Below, in pieces: positions 45,803 through 54,376 of a stretch of DNA of 64,000 bases. How positions within the stretch are numbered: position 1 is the first letter of the stretch; each line of letters begins with the position of its first letter. The translations under genes and the position numbers were made by a program. Under the pieces are notes generated by a model that was not told where the DNA came from, ran no database searches, and saw only the letters and a program-made list of their open reading frames with translations. Location of the stretch: assembly GCF_019037185.1 (NCBI RefSeq), contig NZ_JAHHXM010000003.1, positions 62,001 through 126,000 on the forward strand, given 5' to 3'. This stretch comes from Oceanobacillus caeni (GTDB lineage Bacteria; Bacillota; Bacilli; Bacillales; Amphibacillaceae).

Positions 45803-46386
45803 TCCTTCCTCCTAAGGCTTCTGTAATAAAAGAAACGGTCCAATAATAATGCACTAGTTAATGCAGCGGCGGAAGCAATAATAGTAGTACCAACAATTTC
45901 AGTAGGTGAGCTGGAGTTGTATTGCATCCGAATGGCGATTACTGTTGATGGGATTAAAGTTAAGCCTGCAGTGTTTATAGCTAAAAATGTGATCATGGAA
46001 CGAGATGCAGTATCTGTTCCGCTTAACTTTTTCATCTCTTCCATCGCTTTTATTCCAAGTGGTGTGGCTGCATTTCCTAGACCAAATATATTCGCTGTAA
46101 AATTGGATAAAATGTACCCCATTGCTGGATGATCTTTCGGAATCTCTGGAAATATTTTTACTACAATCGGACGTAACAGTTTTGCAAGCACTCTTAATAT
46201 ACCTGCTTCCTCTGCTATTTTCATAATCCCTAACCAAAACACTAGAATACTAATTAACCCAATAGATAGTTTTACAGCTTCATCCGCGCTTTCAAATAGA
46301 GCTTTGTTGACTTCTTCCATCGTTCCATTAAACATCGCATAAATAATACCAACTATTGCCATAAATGCCCATATTAAATTAACCAT
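45799..46386 (-). CDS. spmA: Spore maturation protein A
   Basis: SpmA is the paired membrane protein (195 residues, nucleoside-recognition family) with motif NIFGLGNAATPLGIKAMEE near 95. It is 6 bases after dacB and overlaps spmB by four bases. Acting with DacB and SpmB in the developing spore, it affects core water content. No truncation is seen. Confidence 0.93.
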   Translation of the reverse strand: MVNLIWAFMAIVGIIYAMFNGTMEEVNKALFESADEAVKLSIGLISILVFWLGIMKIAEEAGILRVLAKLLRPIVVKIFPEIPKDHPAMGYILSNFTANIFGLGNAATPLGIKAMEEMKKLSGTDTASRSMITFLAINTAGLTLIPSTVIAIRMQYNSSSPTEIVGTTIIASAAALTSALLLDRFFYYRSLRRKE

Positions 46387-46392
46387 ATATAT

Positions 46393-47520
46393 CTACATCC
46401 CTGTTACTTTTTTATAAAATGAGAGGATTTCTGACATGAATGATTTCTTATTTGCATCTGATGAAACAGAGTCTTCAACCGCATATATTGGTGTTTCTGT
46501 AATTTCTTTATCATTTAAGTAGAATACTTTTTTTCCGATTATGTTATCTCCTGATGATGTATCAACATCTTTTAAAATATAATTCTTAAATGTTACGATA
46601 TCCTCTTCATCGTCGGATAACGGATAATGAATTTTATCTCGTAAAAATCCTATTTGACTTTTATTTAAGTCTATTAAATTAAATTTTACTTCTCCTTTGT
46701 CTGTTAATGTTTTCATATCAAAGTTTTCAAAACCCCATTCATATAAGGACATATGATCTTTCCAGTCATCAGGTGCATTTAACGTGACGGCAATTAAATC
46801 CATACCGTCTTTACTAGCTGTTGAAACAAGCGTCCTTCCCGTTTTCTTTGTAAAACCGGTTTTTCCACCTGTACAATATTCATAATACTGAGTTAACAAT
46901 TTATTTTTGTTTATCCAACTGTATGTTCTTCCATCTGATTTATAAGAAGTAGTGCCTGATATTTCTCTATACTTCTCATTATTCATCGCATATTGCGTTA
47001 ATATCGCCATATCATATGCACTAGAATAATGATTATCTGAATCAAGACCATGTGGGTTATCGAAATGAGTATTTTCCATTCCTAACCATTTTGCCTTTTC
47101 ATTCATGAGGTAGACAAATCCATCTAAACTACCTCCAACATGCTCGGCAATTGCCACCGCGGCATCATTACCAGACCGAAGCATTAACCCATAAACTAAA
47201 TCCTCTAGCGTCATTTTTTCACCTTGTTCTAAATAAATAGAGGACCCCTCTGTATAAATTGCTTCTCTACTTACAGTCACTTTTTCTTTCATTTTTCCCG
47301 ATTCAATTGCAATAATTGCCGTCATAATTTTAGTAATACTGGCGATGGATTCTTGGGAATGTGCATCTTTTTCGAATAATACTCGTCCAGTTGATTGTTC
47401 TATTAATACAGCATTATTTGCTGATACACCCGGTGCGGCAGAAGCTGCTTGTCCATTTGTAGAGATTAGCAAATTAGCAGCAAAGAATATTACGGTTAGT
47501 AATAAAATCTTTATTTTCAT
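46393..47520 (-). CDS. dacB: D-alanyl-D-alanine carboxypeptidase DacB (PBP5*)
   Basis: DacB trims peptide side chains in the spore cortex and so controls crosslinking. A signal peptide ends near residue 28; the active-site SITK, the SGN motif (RSGNDAAVA) and KTG (GGKTGFTKKTG) are present. GGGAGG precedes the ATG ending at 47520 (375 residues). It heads the dacB-spmA-spmB operon. A sigma-E-like promoter lies about 40 bases upstream. Confidence 0.94.
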   Translation of the reverse strand: MKIKILLLTVIFFAANLLISTNGQAASAAPGVSANNAVLIEQSTGRVLFEKDAHSQESIASITKIMTAIIAIESGKMKEKVTVSREAIYTEGSSIYLEQGEKMTLEDLVYGLMLRSGNDAAVAIAEHVGGSLDGFVYLMNEKAKWLGMENTHFDNPHGLDSDNHYSSAYDMAILTQYAMNNEKYREISGTTSYKSDGRTYSWINKNKLLTQYYEYCTGGKTGFTKKTGRTLVSTASKDGMDLIAVTLNAPDDWKDHMSLYEWGFENFDMKTLTDKGEVKFNLIDLNKSQIGFLRDKIHYPLSDDEEDIVTFKNYILKDVDTSSGDNIIGKKVFYLNDKEITETPIYAVEDSVSSDANKKSFMSEILSFYKKVTGM

Positions 47521-47555
47521 TTTTGGTTGTCCTCCCACGTGTATGGTATCCATAC

Positions 47556-47583
47556 ATTTTATGCATCAAATGAAGTGATATGA
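47556..47583 (-). promoter_or_regulatory. Candidate sigma-E promoter of dacB
   Basis: On the minus strand TCATATC (47577-47583) and CATAAAAT (47556-47563) are 13 bases apart. This fits the sigma-E pattern, and dacB is sigma-E controlled in B. subtilis. Confidence 0.5.
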
Positions 47584-47630
47584 GCAATTTTCTTATTTAA
47601 TGTTAATGTGATAAATCCTACCTACCAAAA

Positions 47631-47661
47631 AATCCATACATTAAAATTTAATGTATGGATT
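47631..47661 (-). terminator. Terminator of scpAB
   Basis: AATCCATACATTAAA pairs perfectly with TTTAATGTATGGATT, followed by a T run on the minus strand. Confidence 0.9.
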
Positions 47662-47663
47662 CA

Positions 47664-48257
47664 TCATTCATTCTTATTCAGTTCTTCATTAAAATGTTCA
47701 AAAAATAAATCCGCTTCTTGATTCACTTCACTCGAATCGGAAACTTCATCCGGAAGAGAGGGTAACTCCTCTAGTGAAGTTAAACCGAAATAAGTAAGGA
47801 AATCTTTACTTGTTCCATACAAGATAGGTCTACCAACACTATCTTTTCTTCCGATTTCTTCAATTAACGATTTCGCTACAAGGGATTGAAGCGGACGATC
47901 ACTCTTAACTCCACGTAATTCTTCAATTTCAGCTTTTGTAATTGGTTGTCTATAGGCAATGATTGCTAAAGTTTCAAGTGCTGCTTGAGACATTCGATTG
48001 GAATTTGGTGTTTCCAACAACTTTTTATAAAATTCACTATGCTCAGGTTTCGTGGTAAGATGAAGTACACCCTTTGATTCCATCATCATGATACCTCGAT
48101 CTATTCGTTCATAATCGTATTTCAATTCTTCAATTAAGTGGGCAATCATTTCATCCGTGATATTTAAAATATTCTTCAATTGTTTGACTGTTATTCCGTC
48201 ATCACCACTTGCAAAAATTAAACCTTCAACAACAGCCTTCCATTCTGTAACTTCCAA
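47664..48257 (-). CDS. scpB: Segregation and condensation protein B
   Basis: ScpB is the winged-helix kite subunit of the SMC-ScpAB condensin that compacts and separates chromosomes. The 197-residue protein has the family motif ETLAIIAYRQPITKAEIEELRGV near 105-127 and an acidic C-terminal tail. It follows scpA by 2 bases. Confidence 0.95.
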   Translation of the reverse strand: MEVTEWKAVVEGLIFASGDDGITVKQLKNILNITDEMIAHLIEELKYDYERIDRGIMMMESKGVLHLTTKPEHSEFYKKLLETPNSNRMSQAALETLAIIAYRQPITKAEIEELRGVKSDRPLQSLVAKSLIEEIGRKDSVGRPILYGTSKDFLTYFGLTSLEELPSLPDEVSDSSEVNQEADLFFEHFNEELNKNE

Positions 48258-48259
48258 AA

Positions 48260-49000
48260 TTATTCCTCCATAGAAAATACATATAACGTATCAAAATGTT
48301 GTTTTTGTTTACAATAAACCTCATGAACTTTCATTAATTCTAATATAGCAATGAAAGTAATAACAATGTGCGTTTTAGAAGGATATGGAAATAATTGATC
48401 AAAAGCAACACCATGATGAGATTTTTTAACCATTTTTAATACATCCTTCATTCGCTTTTCAATTGGAATCTCCGCTCTACTAACCTTCGTATCAAGTGGT
48501 TGATCCCATTTCTTTCTTTGAAACATTTTACCTAACGCATTGATCATGTCATATACCGATACATTCCCTTTAGAAACTGTTGTTTTATCCTGTATTAGTT
48601 CGTCAAATACAACAGGTGGCCTTGTATACGTATGAATGGCTTCTTCTTCTCTTTCTTTTAATTTTTCCGCTGCTTGTTTATATTTCCGATATTCAATTAA
48701 CCGATTCATTAATTCTTCTCTCGGGTCTTCTACGTATTCATCCGTTTCATCAACTATTTCCTGTTTTGGTAATAACATTTGACTTTTAATTGCAACAAGA
48801 GTCGAGGCCATCACTAAATACTCACTTGCAATATTTAACTCTAAATATTTCATCGTATGTATATAATCCAAATATTGTTTTGTGATTTCAGCCATCGGGA
48901 TGTCATAGATATCTATCTCATATTTATTTATTAAATGTAGCAATAAATCTAGTGGTCCTTCAAAGACATCTAACTTTACTTCGTAGGCTTGGTTCACCAT
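48260..49000 (-). CDS. scpA: Segregation and condensation protein A
   Basis: ScpA is the kleisin that bridges the SMC heads. The N-terminal signature FEGPLDLLLHLI is at 13-24 and the C-terminal winged-helix region (VITFIAILELMKVHEV) near 212-227. Length 246 is normal. It heads scpA-scpB. The ribT neighbourhood on the other side is shared with B. subtilis. Confidence 0.95.
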   Translation of the reverse strand: MVNQAYEVKLDVFEGPLDLLLHLINKYEIDIYDIPMAEITKQYLDYIHTMKYLELNIASEYLVMASTLVAIKSQMLLPKQEIVDETDEYVEDPREELMNRLIEYRKYKQAAEKLKEREEEAIHTYTRPPVVFDELIQDKTTVSKGNVSVYDMINALGKMFQRKKWDQPLDTKVSRAEIPIEKRMKDVLKMVKKSHHGVAFDQLFPYPSKTHIVITFIAILELMKVHEVYCKQKQHFDTLYVFSMEE

Positions 49001-49050
49001 ATTTCTTACCTCTCTTTAGTTGCAATTTTAAGTTTTCGTGCTATTCGCCC

Positions 49051-49080
49051 ATACAACATGGTAAATACCAACATAAGTTA
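49051..49080 (+). promoter_or_regulatory. Candidate sigma-K promoter of the YjcZ-type gene
   Basis: AC (49053-49054), a 17-base spacer and CATAAGTTA (49072-49080) fit the late mother-cell pattern AC-N16/17-CATAnnnTA. It is about 60 bases upstream of the ATG. Confidence 0.4.
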
Positions 49081-49090
49081 TTAATGTAAG

Positions 49091-49113
49091 ACAAATGTTT
49101 ATAAAACATTTGT
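49091..49113 (+). repeat. Inverted repeat in the YjcZ leader
   Basis: ACAAATGTTT-ATA-AAACATTTGT is a perfect 10-bp inverted repeat ending 15 bases before the GGAGG site. In the leader RNA it would form a hairpin just upstream of the ribosome site, which could stabilise the message. Confidence 0.6.
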
Positions 49114-49141
49114 TGAAGAAGAAAAAAGGAGGAATTTGTTT

Positions 49142-49225
49142 ATGAGTCATGGATATAGCGGAGGATTCGCGTTAATCGTTGTATTGTTTATTCTTCTAAT
49201 CATTGTTGGTGCCGCTTGGTTCTAA
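49142..49225 (+). CDS. YjcZ-type sporulation peptide, 27 residues
   Basis: The peptide reads MSHGYSGGF, then a single hydrophobic helix (ALIVVLFILLIIVGAAWF). This is the YjcZ family of tiny sporulation membrane proteins, which usually start with Tyr/Gly/Cys and end with an LFILLIIVG helix. AAAAAGGAGG lies 8 bases upstream. It is divergent from scpA with a sigma-K-like promoter. Function is unknown in the family. It is far shorter than ordinary gene-finding limits. Confidence 0.85.
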   Translation: MSHGYSGGFALIVVLFILLIIVGAAWF

Positions 49226-49234
49226 AATATATTA

Positions 49235-49310
49235 AGAAAAGCGTAAGCGCCCGTTTAGCAAAGTACGGTGAAGGAAGTCTCGCTAGTCGCTGGGTGCTGG
49301 AGCTAGACAT
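49235..49310 (+). repeat. Dispersed repeat family E
   Basis: AGAAAAGCGTAAGCGCCCGTT through GCTGGGTGCTGGAGCTAGACA matches from memory a repeat widespread in Bacillaceae genomes. Only one copy is seen here. It lies in the 3' untranslated region of the YjcZ gene, before the terminator. Confidence 0.6.
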
Positions 49311-49350
49311 TAAGCAGAAATATTTATATTATTCTATCCGCCAAGTTTTA

Positions 49351-49376
49351 AGCCAGCCCTCAGTGATGGGCTGGCT
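49351..49376 (+). terminator. Terminator of the YjcZ-type gene
   Basis: AGCCAGCCC and GGGCTGGCT form a perfect 9-bp stem, followed by TTTATTG on the plus strand. It lies between the convergent YjcZ gene and ribT and could serve both. Confidence 0.85.
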
Positions 49377-49377
49377 T

Positions 49378-49752
49378 TTATTGTTCTTCATTTTGAATAT
49401 GATTATCTTTACATTTAAGATAGAACTCTTGGACGTCATCACTAGGTAAAACTTTATGTTCTCCGTCATAAAGTTTAATTAGTTCATTTATCATTTTCTT
49501 CCCTATCCCTAGATTCCGATGGGACGGATTAACGGAAACATGTTGGATAATAATGCAATTATTTTCTAACCGAACACCAGCTGCACCTAAGACATCATCG
49601 TCCTCTTTCCATAAATAAAGATTCCAATCAGGATTGGACTCATATTCTTTAATTGTATTCTGTAATTTTTTCACATCATTTTTTACATCTGGCATAAATG
49701 ACAATAATCCCATGGCAATTTTTTCCATATTCTTTTTAAAACGAATTAACAT
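49378..49752 (-). CDS. ribT: GNAT-fold acetyltransferase RibT
   Basis: The 124-residue protein is a GNAT-type acyltransferase. The acetyl-CoA motif is VSVNPSHRNLGIGKKMINEL (about 73-92), and the N terminus (LIRFKKNMEKIAMGLLSFMPD) is typical of RibT. In B. subtilis ribT is the last gene of ribDEAHT. Here no other rib gene and no FMN riboswitch is nearby; a family C repeat lies directly upstream. Its substrate is not established. Confidence 0.88.
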   Translation of the reverse strand: MLIRFKKNMEKIAMGLLSFMPDVKNDVKKLQNTIKEYESNPDWNLYLWKEDDDVLGAAGVRLENNCIIIQHVSVNPSHRNLGIGKKMINELIKLYDGEHKVLPSDDVQEFYLKCKDNHIQNEEQ

Positions 49753-49779
49753 AAAGACCCCTCTTAATAAAGACTAATA

Positions 49780-49940
49780 AAGGTTGTTCAAAAAGATCGG
49801 TGAGAAAGATACTGCGACGTACAGACAACCTTTGCAGCTAACGTCGGTATCCCCCCTATGTAGGAGAAGCGTAGTAATAGGACGTTGCGCATTTAGCTGA
49901 CCTCGGTCCTTTCCATCCTCCTGTTGAACACGCACTAATA
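49780..49940 (+). repeat. Dispersed repeat family C, copy 5
   Basis: Left end AGGTTGTTCAAAAAGATCGG, right end CCATCCTCCTGTTGAACACG plus CACTAATAG. Internal words CCTATGTAGGAGAAGCGT recur in the copy at 2841. A further inverted end-like piece (TTTTGAACATCCTC) follows at 49945-49966. Beyond it, up to 50077, I see only AT-rich DNA. A frame across it is not a gene. Confidence 0.78.
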
Positions 49941-50077
49941 GAGCGTTTTGAACATCCTCTAATAGAGTTATTTTTCTTAAAGCCATAATTGACTATTGAA
50001 AAGTATATATATATTTATTGCATTAAATATGCATTTTGTCAAATGAACCTAAGAAGTAAAAAAGAATTAGTATCTAT

Positions 50078-50536
50078 CTATTTTTGCCCTTCAGATATTA
50101 ATTTATACACAATATACCCATCTGTGTACTTATTATTCATGTGTATCGGGATTATATTCATAGTAAACAACCAAATATTAAACCAAAAGCTTAACTCTAT
50201 GTATAAATTTACTTCATAACTCAAATAAAAATATAATAATAACGCAATAATCCCATTTGAAAGTGGACCCAATAATGAAATGTAAATTAATTCCCTCTTT
50301 TTATAGTATGGATATCGTTTACTTATTGTGTGCCCACCTATAAAAAAGAGAGAATGGATTTCGATGTTTAAATCCAGTAGTGTTATTGCTACTAATCTTT
50401 TCCCTTTACCCATTTTTAACGTAATCTCATTAGCTTTGAGCGTTCTTGCCGCAATAGCATGGCCAAATTCATGAAAAAACGTACTTAAAGGTGCAATAAT
50501 TAATACTAAAATGAATATTATCTGGATTAAATTCAT
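50078..50536 (-). CDS. Small M50-like (site-2 protease type) membrane protein
   Basis: The 152-residue protein has a HEFGHA zinc motif (about residues 22-27, inside the first helix region) and a second motif NIIPIHMNNKYTDGY near 128-142, with the NxxP...DG pattern of M50 proteases. Three or four helices are predicted. It follows ppiB by about nine bases without a strong ribosome site, so it may be translationally coupled; start is ATG 50536 or the GTG just before it. I do not know a B. subtilis counterpart here. Confidence 0.75.
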   Translation of the reverse strand: MNLIQIIFILVLIIAPLSTFFHEFGHAIAARTLKANEITLKMGKGKRLVAITLLDLNIEIHSLFFIGGHTISKRYPYYKKRELIYISLLGPLSNGIIALLLYFYLSYEVNLYIELSFWFNIWLFTMNIIPIHMNNKYTDGYIVYKLISEGQK

Positions 50537-50545
50537 CACAATAAC

Positions 50546-50983
50546 TTACTCAGAATAAACTTTAACTTCTTTCATGACATCTCCATTTTTCATTGCTTTA
50601 GCGTGTTCGATTCCAGAAGTAACTTTTCCAAATACAGTATGAACGCCATCTAAATGTGGTTGGGGTTCGTGTACTATAAAGAATTGGCAACTTCCAGTGT
50701 CTCTTCCCGCATGCGCCATCGATAGTGAACCTTCTTCGTGTTTATGGGGGTTATTATCTGTCTCACATTTAATTGTATAGCCAGCATTTCCAGTTCCATT
50801 ACCAATTGGACAACCACCTTGACTTACGAAACCAGGAATGACACGGTGGAAAGTTAAACCATCATAAAAGTTTTCGTTAGCAAGTTTTTCAAAGTTCGCT
50901 ACTGTTCCAGGTGCCTCTTCTGGAAATAAATCGAATTCAATTTTATTTCCGTTTTCCATTAAAATATATCCTTTTTTAGCCAT
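50546..50983 (-). CDS. ppiB: Peptidyl-prolyl cis-trans isomerase B (cyclophilin)
   Basis: PpiB speeds proline isomerisation during protein folding in the cytosol. The 145-residue protein shows cyclophilin motifs: [13 protein letters not shown] with the catalytic arginine, [18 protein letters not shown], and [10 protein letters not shown]. It has no signal peptide. It lies between lysA and the small M50-like gene. Confidence 0.95.
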   Translation of the reverse strand: MAKKGYILMENGNKIEFDLFPEEAPGTVANFEKLANENFYDGLTFHRVIPGFVSQGGCPIGNGTGNAGYTIKCETDNNPHKHEEGSLSMAHAGRDTGSCQFFIVHEPQPHLDGVHTVFGKVTSGIEHAKAMKNGDVMKEVKVYSE

Positions 50984-51050
50984 TTTACAATCTCCTTTTT
51001 CTGTTAATCATGTCTATTCTATCACTAATATAATTGATAGTCATCCCACG

Positions 51051-52358
51051 TTATAGGTAGGATAAATCATTTCTCACAACATCTTCCATCGTTTCGCGTT
51101 TTACTACCAATTTATCTACGCCATTCTCTACGAAGACGACTGCTGCATTAGGAATTCTATTATAATGACTTGCCATCGAGTAGTTATATGCACCTGTTGA
51201 AAAAACAGCTAATATATCACCATGTTCTACATTAGGTACAGATAGGTCCCAAATTAACATATCCCCCGATTCACAAGCTTTACCGGCGATAGACACTTCT
51301 TCTGTTACCGGTTGATTTGCTTTATTAGCAATTACTGCATCATATTTTGCTTGGTATAATGCGGGTCTAATATTATCTGTCATCCCACCGTTAACTGATA
51401 CATATTTACGAATATCAGGAATATTTTTCATAGAACCAATTGTATATAATGTAATACCAGTATTCCCAACGATTGCTCTACCAGGTTCAATCCAAATCTC
51501 TGGCATTGATATATTCAATAAATTTACTTGGTTTCTAACTGACTTGATTAACTCTTCAACATAAATATTATAGGGTAAAGGCTGATCTTCCTTCGTGTAT
51601 CTAATCCCAAACCCCCCACCTAAATTTAAAACTTCAGGTGTATAGTTATAACGCTCTTTCCACTTACCTAGTTCTTCAAATAATAGATCTACTGCAACCT
51701 TAAATCCATCTGTTTCGAATATTTGAGAACCTATATGACAATGAAGTCCTCTAAAATGAATGGTTTCGTGATTTAATAATTTTTGGAAAGCTTCTTCTGC
51801 TTGACCATTTTGTAAGTCAAATCCAAACTTTGAATCTTCATTACCTGTCATGATGTATTCATGCGTATGAGATTCAACCCCTGGTGTAACTCGGATTAAT
51901 ACATTAACTTTTTTACCGTATACTTTTGTTACTTGTTCAATTAATTCTATATCATAGAAATTATCGATTACAATACAGCCGATATCATGTTTGATCGCCA
52001 TCGTAATTTCGTCTAAGCTTTTATTATTTCCGTGCAAATGTATTTTCTCTACTGGAAAATCAGCTAGTAAAGCTGTGTAAAGTTCTCCCTCTGAAACTAC
52101 ATCAAGACATAGGTTTTCTTGCTTTGCTACTTGCAGCATTGCTATAGAAGAAAATGCCTTACTTGCATATGCAACTTTCGCTTGTACTCCTAGTCTTTCG
52201 AAGGTTTCCACAAATGATCTTGCATTTTTTCTTATCATGGAGACATCGTAAACATAAAGGGGTGTTCCATATTTTTCTGCTAATTCGACTGTATCCATAC
52301 CACCTATTTCAAGGTGACCATTTTTATTTATAGGAAAAGGATGGTACTCCGTAATCAT
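51051..52358 (-). CDS. lysA: Diaminopimelate decarboxylase
   Basis: The last enzyme of lysine synthesis, a PLP protein of 435 residues. The PLP lysine is Lys67 (VAYASKAFSS). GGGFGIRYT, EPGRAIVGN and the subunit-interface GKACESGDML motifs follow. Its location after spoVAF is as in B. subtilis. The 83-base upstream gap contains the spoVAF terminator but no lysine riboswitch. Confidence 0.96.
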   Translation of the reverse strand: MITEYHPFPINKNGHLEIGGMDTVELAEKYGTPLYVYDVSMIRKNARSFVETFERLGVQAKVAYASKAFSSIAMLQVAKQENLCLDVVSEGELYTALLADFPVEKIHLHGNNKSLDEITMAIKHDIGCIVIDNFYDIELIEQVTKVYGKKVNVLIRVTPGVESHTHEYIMTGNEDSKFGFDLQNGQAEEAFQKLLNHETIHFRGLHCHIGSQIFETDGFKVAVDLLFEELGKWKERYNYTPEVLNLGGGFGIRYTKEDQPLPYNIYVEELIKSVRNQVNLLNISMPEIWIEPGRAIVGNTGITLYTIGSMKNIPDIRKYVSVNGGMTDNIRPALYQAKYDAVIANKANQPVTEEVSIAGKACESGDMLIWDLSVPNVEHGDILAVFSTGAYNYSMASHYNRIPNAAVVFVENGVDKLVVKRETMEDVVRNDLSYL

Positions 52359-52423
52359 AATTTTTATTCCCCCGATTATACGTAAAAATATAAAAATACT
52401 TTAACACACATAGACAAAAAACG

Positions 52424-52451
52424 AAAGAGCTAACGACATGGTTAGCCCTTT
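52424..52451 (-). terminator. Terminator overlapping the spoVAF stop
   Basis: AAAGAGCTAAC and GTTAGC-CTTT form the stem, with CGTTTTTTG on the minus strand. The spoVAF TAA (52442-52444) is in the stem. Confidence 0.85.
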
Positions 52452-53923
52452 TTCATTGGTTGTCTATAAGTATTCTTCGGATGTACAATTCTTGGTCTCT
52501 TATTAGAATAAGGAACCGGAATCCTAAAGATAATATTAAACATTGCCTTTGCATTGAAAGGAAGGAAAGGCCATAGGTAAGGTGTTTTTAGTGATTGCAA
52601 GTTTATCAAATACATTATATGAATCAAGAATGCAATAACAAAACCTTTCACACCAAAGAAACCTGCTCCTAAAATTAAAAATAAACCTGCCAGCTTATTC
52701 GCAATACTAAGCTCATAGCTAGATGTAACATAAGTACCTATCGCACTTATTGACACGTAAAGAATAACTTCTGCGCTGAGCATTCCTACATCTATTGCGA
52801 TTTGACCAATTAATACTGCCGCAATTAACCCCATAGAAGTTGCTAATGGTGTTGGCGTATGAATCGCAGCCATTCTTAAAAATTCGATTCCTAATTCTGC
52901 TAAAATGATTTGTACTAATATTGGAATATTACCTTCTTCATTTGGTCCAATATACGACAGCTCTTTAGGCAATAAAGTAGGGTCTAAAACAAACAGCAAC
53001 CATAATGGTAAAAGATACAATGACATAAACACAGCTAAATAACGTATAAGACGTATAAACGTACCAACAGAGGGGGTCTGCCTATATTCTTCGGCATGCT
53101 GCATATGATGGAAAAAAGTTGTTGGTATGATAATGACACTTGGGGATGTGTCTACCATAACAATAACATGTCCTTCAAGCAAATGGCTTACAGCTACATC
53201 AGGTCTTTCTGTATATCTTACTAATGGATAAGGGTTCCATTTTTTATCACTAAAAAATTCATCAACTGCCTTATCTGCCATTGCAATTCCATCAACTTCA
53301 ATAGACTCCACTTTTTCTTTAATTAAATCAACTAAATCGTCATCCGCTATATCTTGGACATAGCTAATACATACATCAGTTTTTGAACGTTCTCCAACCT
53401 TTAGCATTTCATTACGTAATCGTTCATCCCGTATTCTTCTACGTGTTAAAGCAGTATTTTCGATAATATTTTCGGTATAACCGTCCCTCGATCCGCGAAT
53501 CACTTTCTCAGTGTCTGGTTCTTCTGGTGTCCTTCCCGGATACGTTCTAACATCAACGATAAAAGCTTGCTTTTCACCATCTACAAAAAAAGCAACCAAT
53601 CCCGATAAAACTTGGTCAACTACCTCATCCATCGTATTTACCGCTTCTACTTGCTGATGGATTAAACGATTCTCGATGATTTCAGGTAACTTTTTCTTAT
53701 TACTTTCAACATCATTAATTCCAATCATAATTTCCAAAAGTTCTTGTATTGTTGATGTATCACACAATCCATTTACATAATAAAGTTGAACTTTCTTTTT
53801 TAATATAATAAATTCTCGAAAACCTACGTCGAAAGAGACATTTATACCTATTCTTTTTTCCATGTATTCTTGGTTGCGAATTATATTAGCCGACACGGGC
53901 ATTTTATCATTTTTCTTCTTCAT
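52442..53923 (-). CDS. spoVAF: Spore germination protein SpoVAF (GerA family)
   Basis: The 493-residue inner-membrane protein resembles the A subunits of germinant receptors. A soluble N-terminal part (1-290) precedes about five to six membrane helices. In B. subtilis it helps amplify germination. GTGGAG precedes the ATG. Here it follows spoVAB directly by 21 bases; spoVAC, spoVAD and the two spoVAE genes that stand between them in B. subtilis are absent. Confidence 0.92.
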   Translation of the reverse strand: MKKKNDKMPVSANIIRNQEYMEKRIGINVSFDVGFREFIILKKKVQLYYVNGLCDTSTIQELLEIMIGINDVESNKKKLPEIIENRLIHQQVEAVNTMDEVVDQVLSGLVAFFVDGEKQAFIVDVRTYPGRTPEEPDTEKVIRGSRDGYTENIIENTALTRRRIRDERLRNEMLKVGERSKTDVCISYVQDIADDDLVDLIKEKVESIEVDGIAMADKAVDEFFSDKKWNPYPLVRYTERPDVAVSHLLEGHVIVMVDTSPSVIIIPTTFFHHMQHAEEYRQTPSVGTFIRLIRYLAVFMSLYLLPLWLLFVLDPTLLPKELSYIGPNEEGNIPILVQIILAELGIEFLRMAAIHTPTPLATSMGLIAAVLIGQIAIDVGMLSAEVILYVSISAIGTYVTSSYELSIANKLAGLFLILGAGFFGVKGFVIAFLIHIMYLINLQSLKTPYLWPFLPFNAKAMFNIIFRIPVPYSNKRPRIVHPKNTYRQPMKKG

Positions 53924-53944
53924 CGTTTAAACACTCCACTCTCA

Positions 53945-54376
53945 TTACAACCTAACCAAAATAGTCCATTGAAATAACGAACCAACTATCTTACCAAACA
54001 TAATAGCCATGAGTAGAATAAGCAGACTATTTTCTAGGCGTATTCTTCTTGTTATAACTGGAAAAACATTTAATACCTCTGTCAGTGCAGCGGCGAGCAT
54101 TCCATTGAAGATCCCATGAAATAATCCCCAAACCACTAAAATGAGTACGGGTTGATTTAGATTAACATTGGCAAAAGATAAGTATGATCCCATAATTAAA
54201 CCAAGAACCACACAAGCGGTGTAAAATTTGATTAGCTTATAAGATTTTGTTAGTTGTAATAACCTTGGGATAATTTTTAATACCGTTATAAAAGCAACAA
54301 ATCCACCACCTACAGCAAGACCTCCACTAAAACCAATAAGGACTTGAATAAAATTAATTAGAAGGTTCTCTAACAT
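53945..54376 (-). CDS. spoVAB: Stage V sporulation protein AB
   Basis: The 143-residue hydrophobic protein has about five helices and the family motifs GGLAVGGGFVAFITVLKIIPRL near 20 and AALTEVLNVFPV near 105. It belongs to the operon for dipicolinic acid movement in and out of the spore. Its ATG lies inside the end of spoVAA, overlapping by 23 bases and lacking a strong ribosome site, so it probably depends on spoVAA translation. Confidence 0.93.
   Translation of the reverse strand: MLENLLINFIQVLIGFSGGLAVGGGFVAFITVLKIIPRLLQLTKSYKLIKFYTACVVLGLIMGSYLSFANVNLNQPVLILVVWGLFHGIFNGMLAAALTEVLNVFPVITRRIRLENSLLILLMAIMFGKIVGSLFQWTILVRL

Noticed and set aside
49216-49449. Plus-strand frame after the YjcZ-type peptide
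   Set aside because: It crosses the family E repeat, the terminator and the 3' end of ribT, and has no ribosome site.
49774-49986. Open frame of about 70 codons upstream of ribT
   Set aside because: It runs through a family C repeat and low-complexity DNA; no ribosome site or family resemblance.
52359-52441. Lysine riboswitch upstream of lysA
   Set aside because: The gap is only 83 bases and mainly holds the spoVAF terminator, too short for an L-box.
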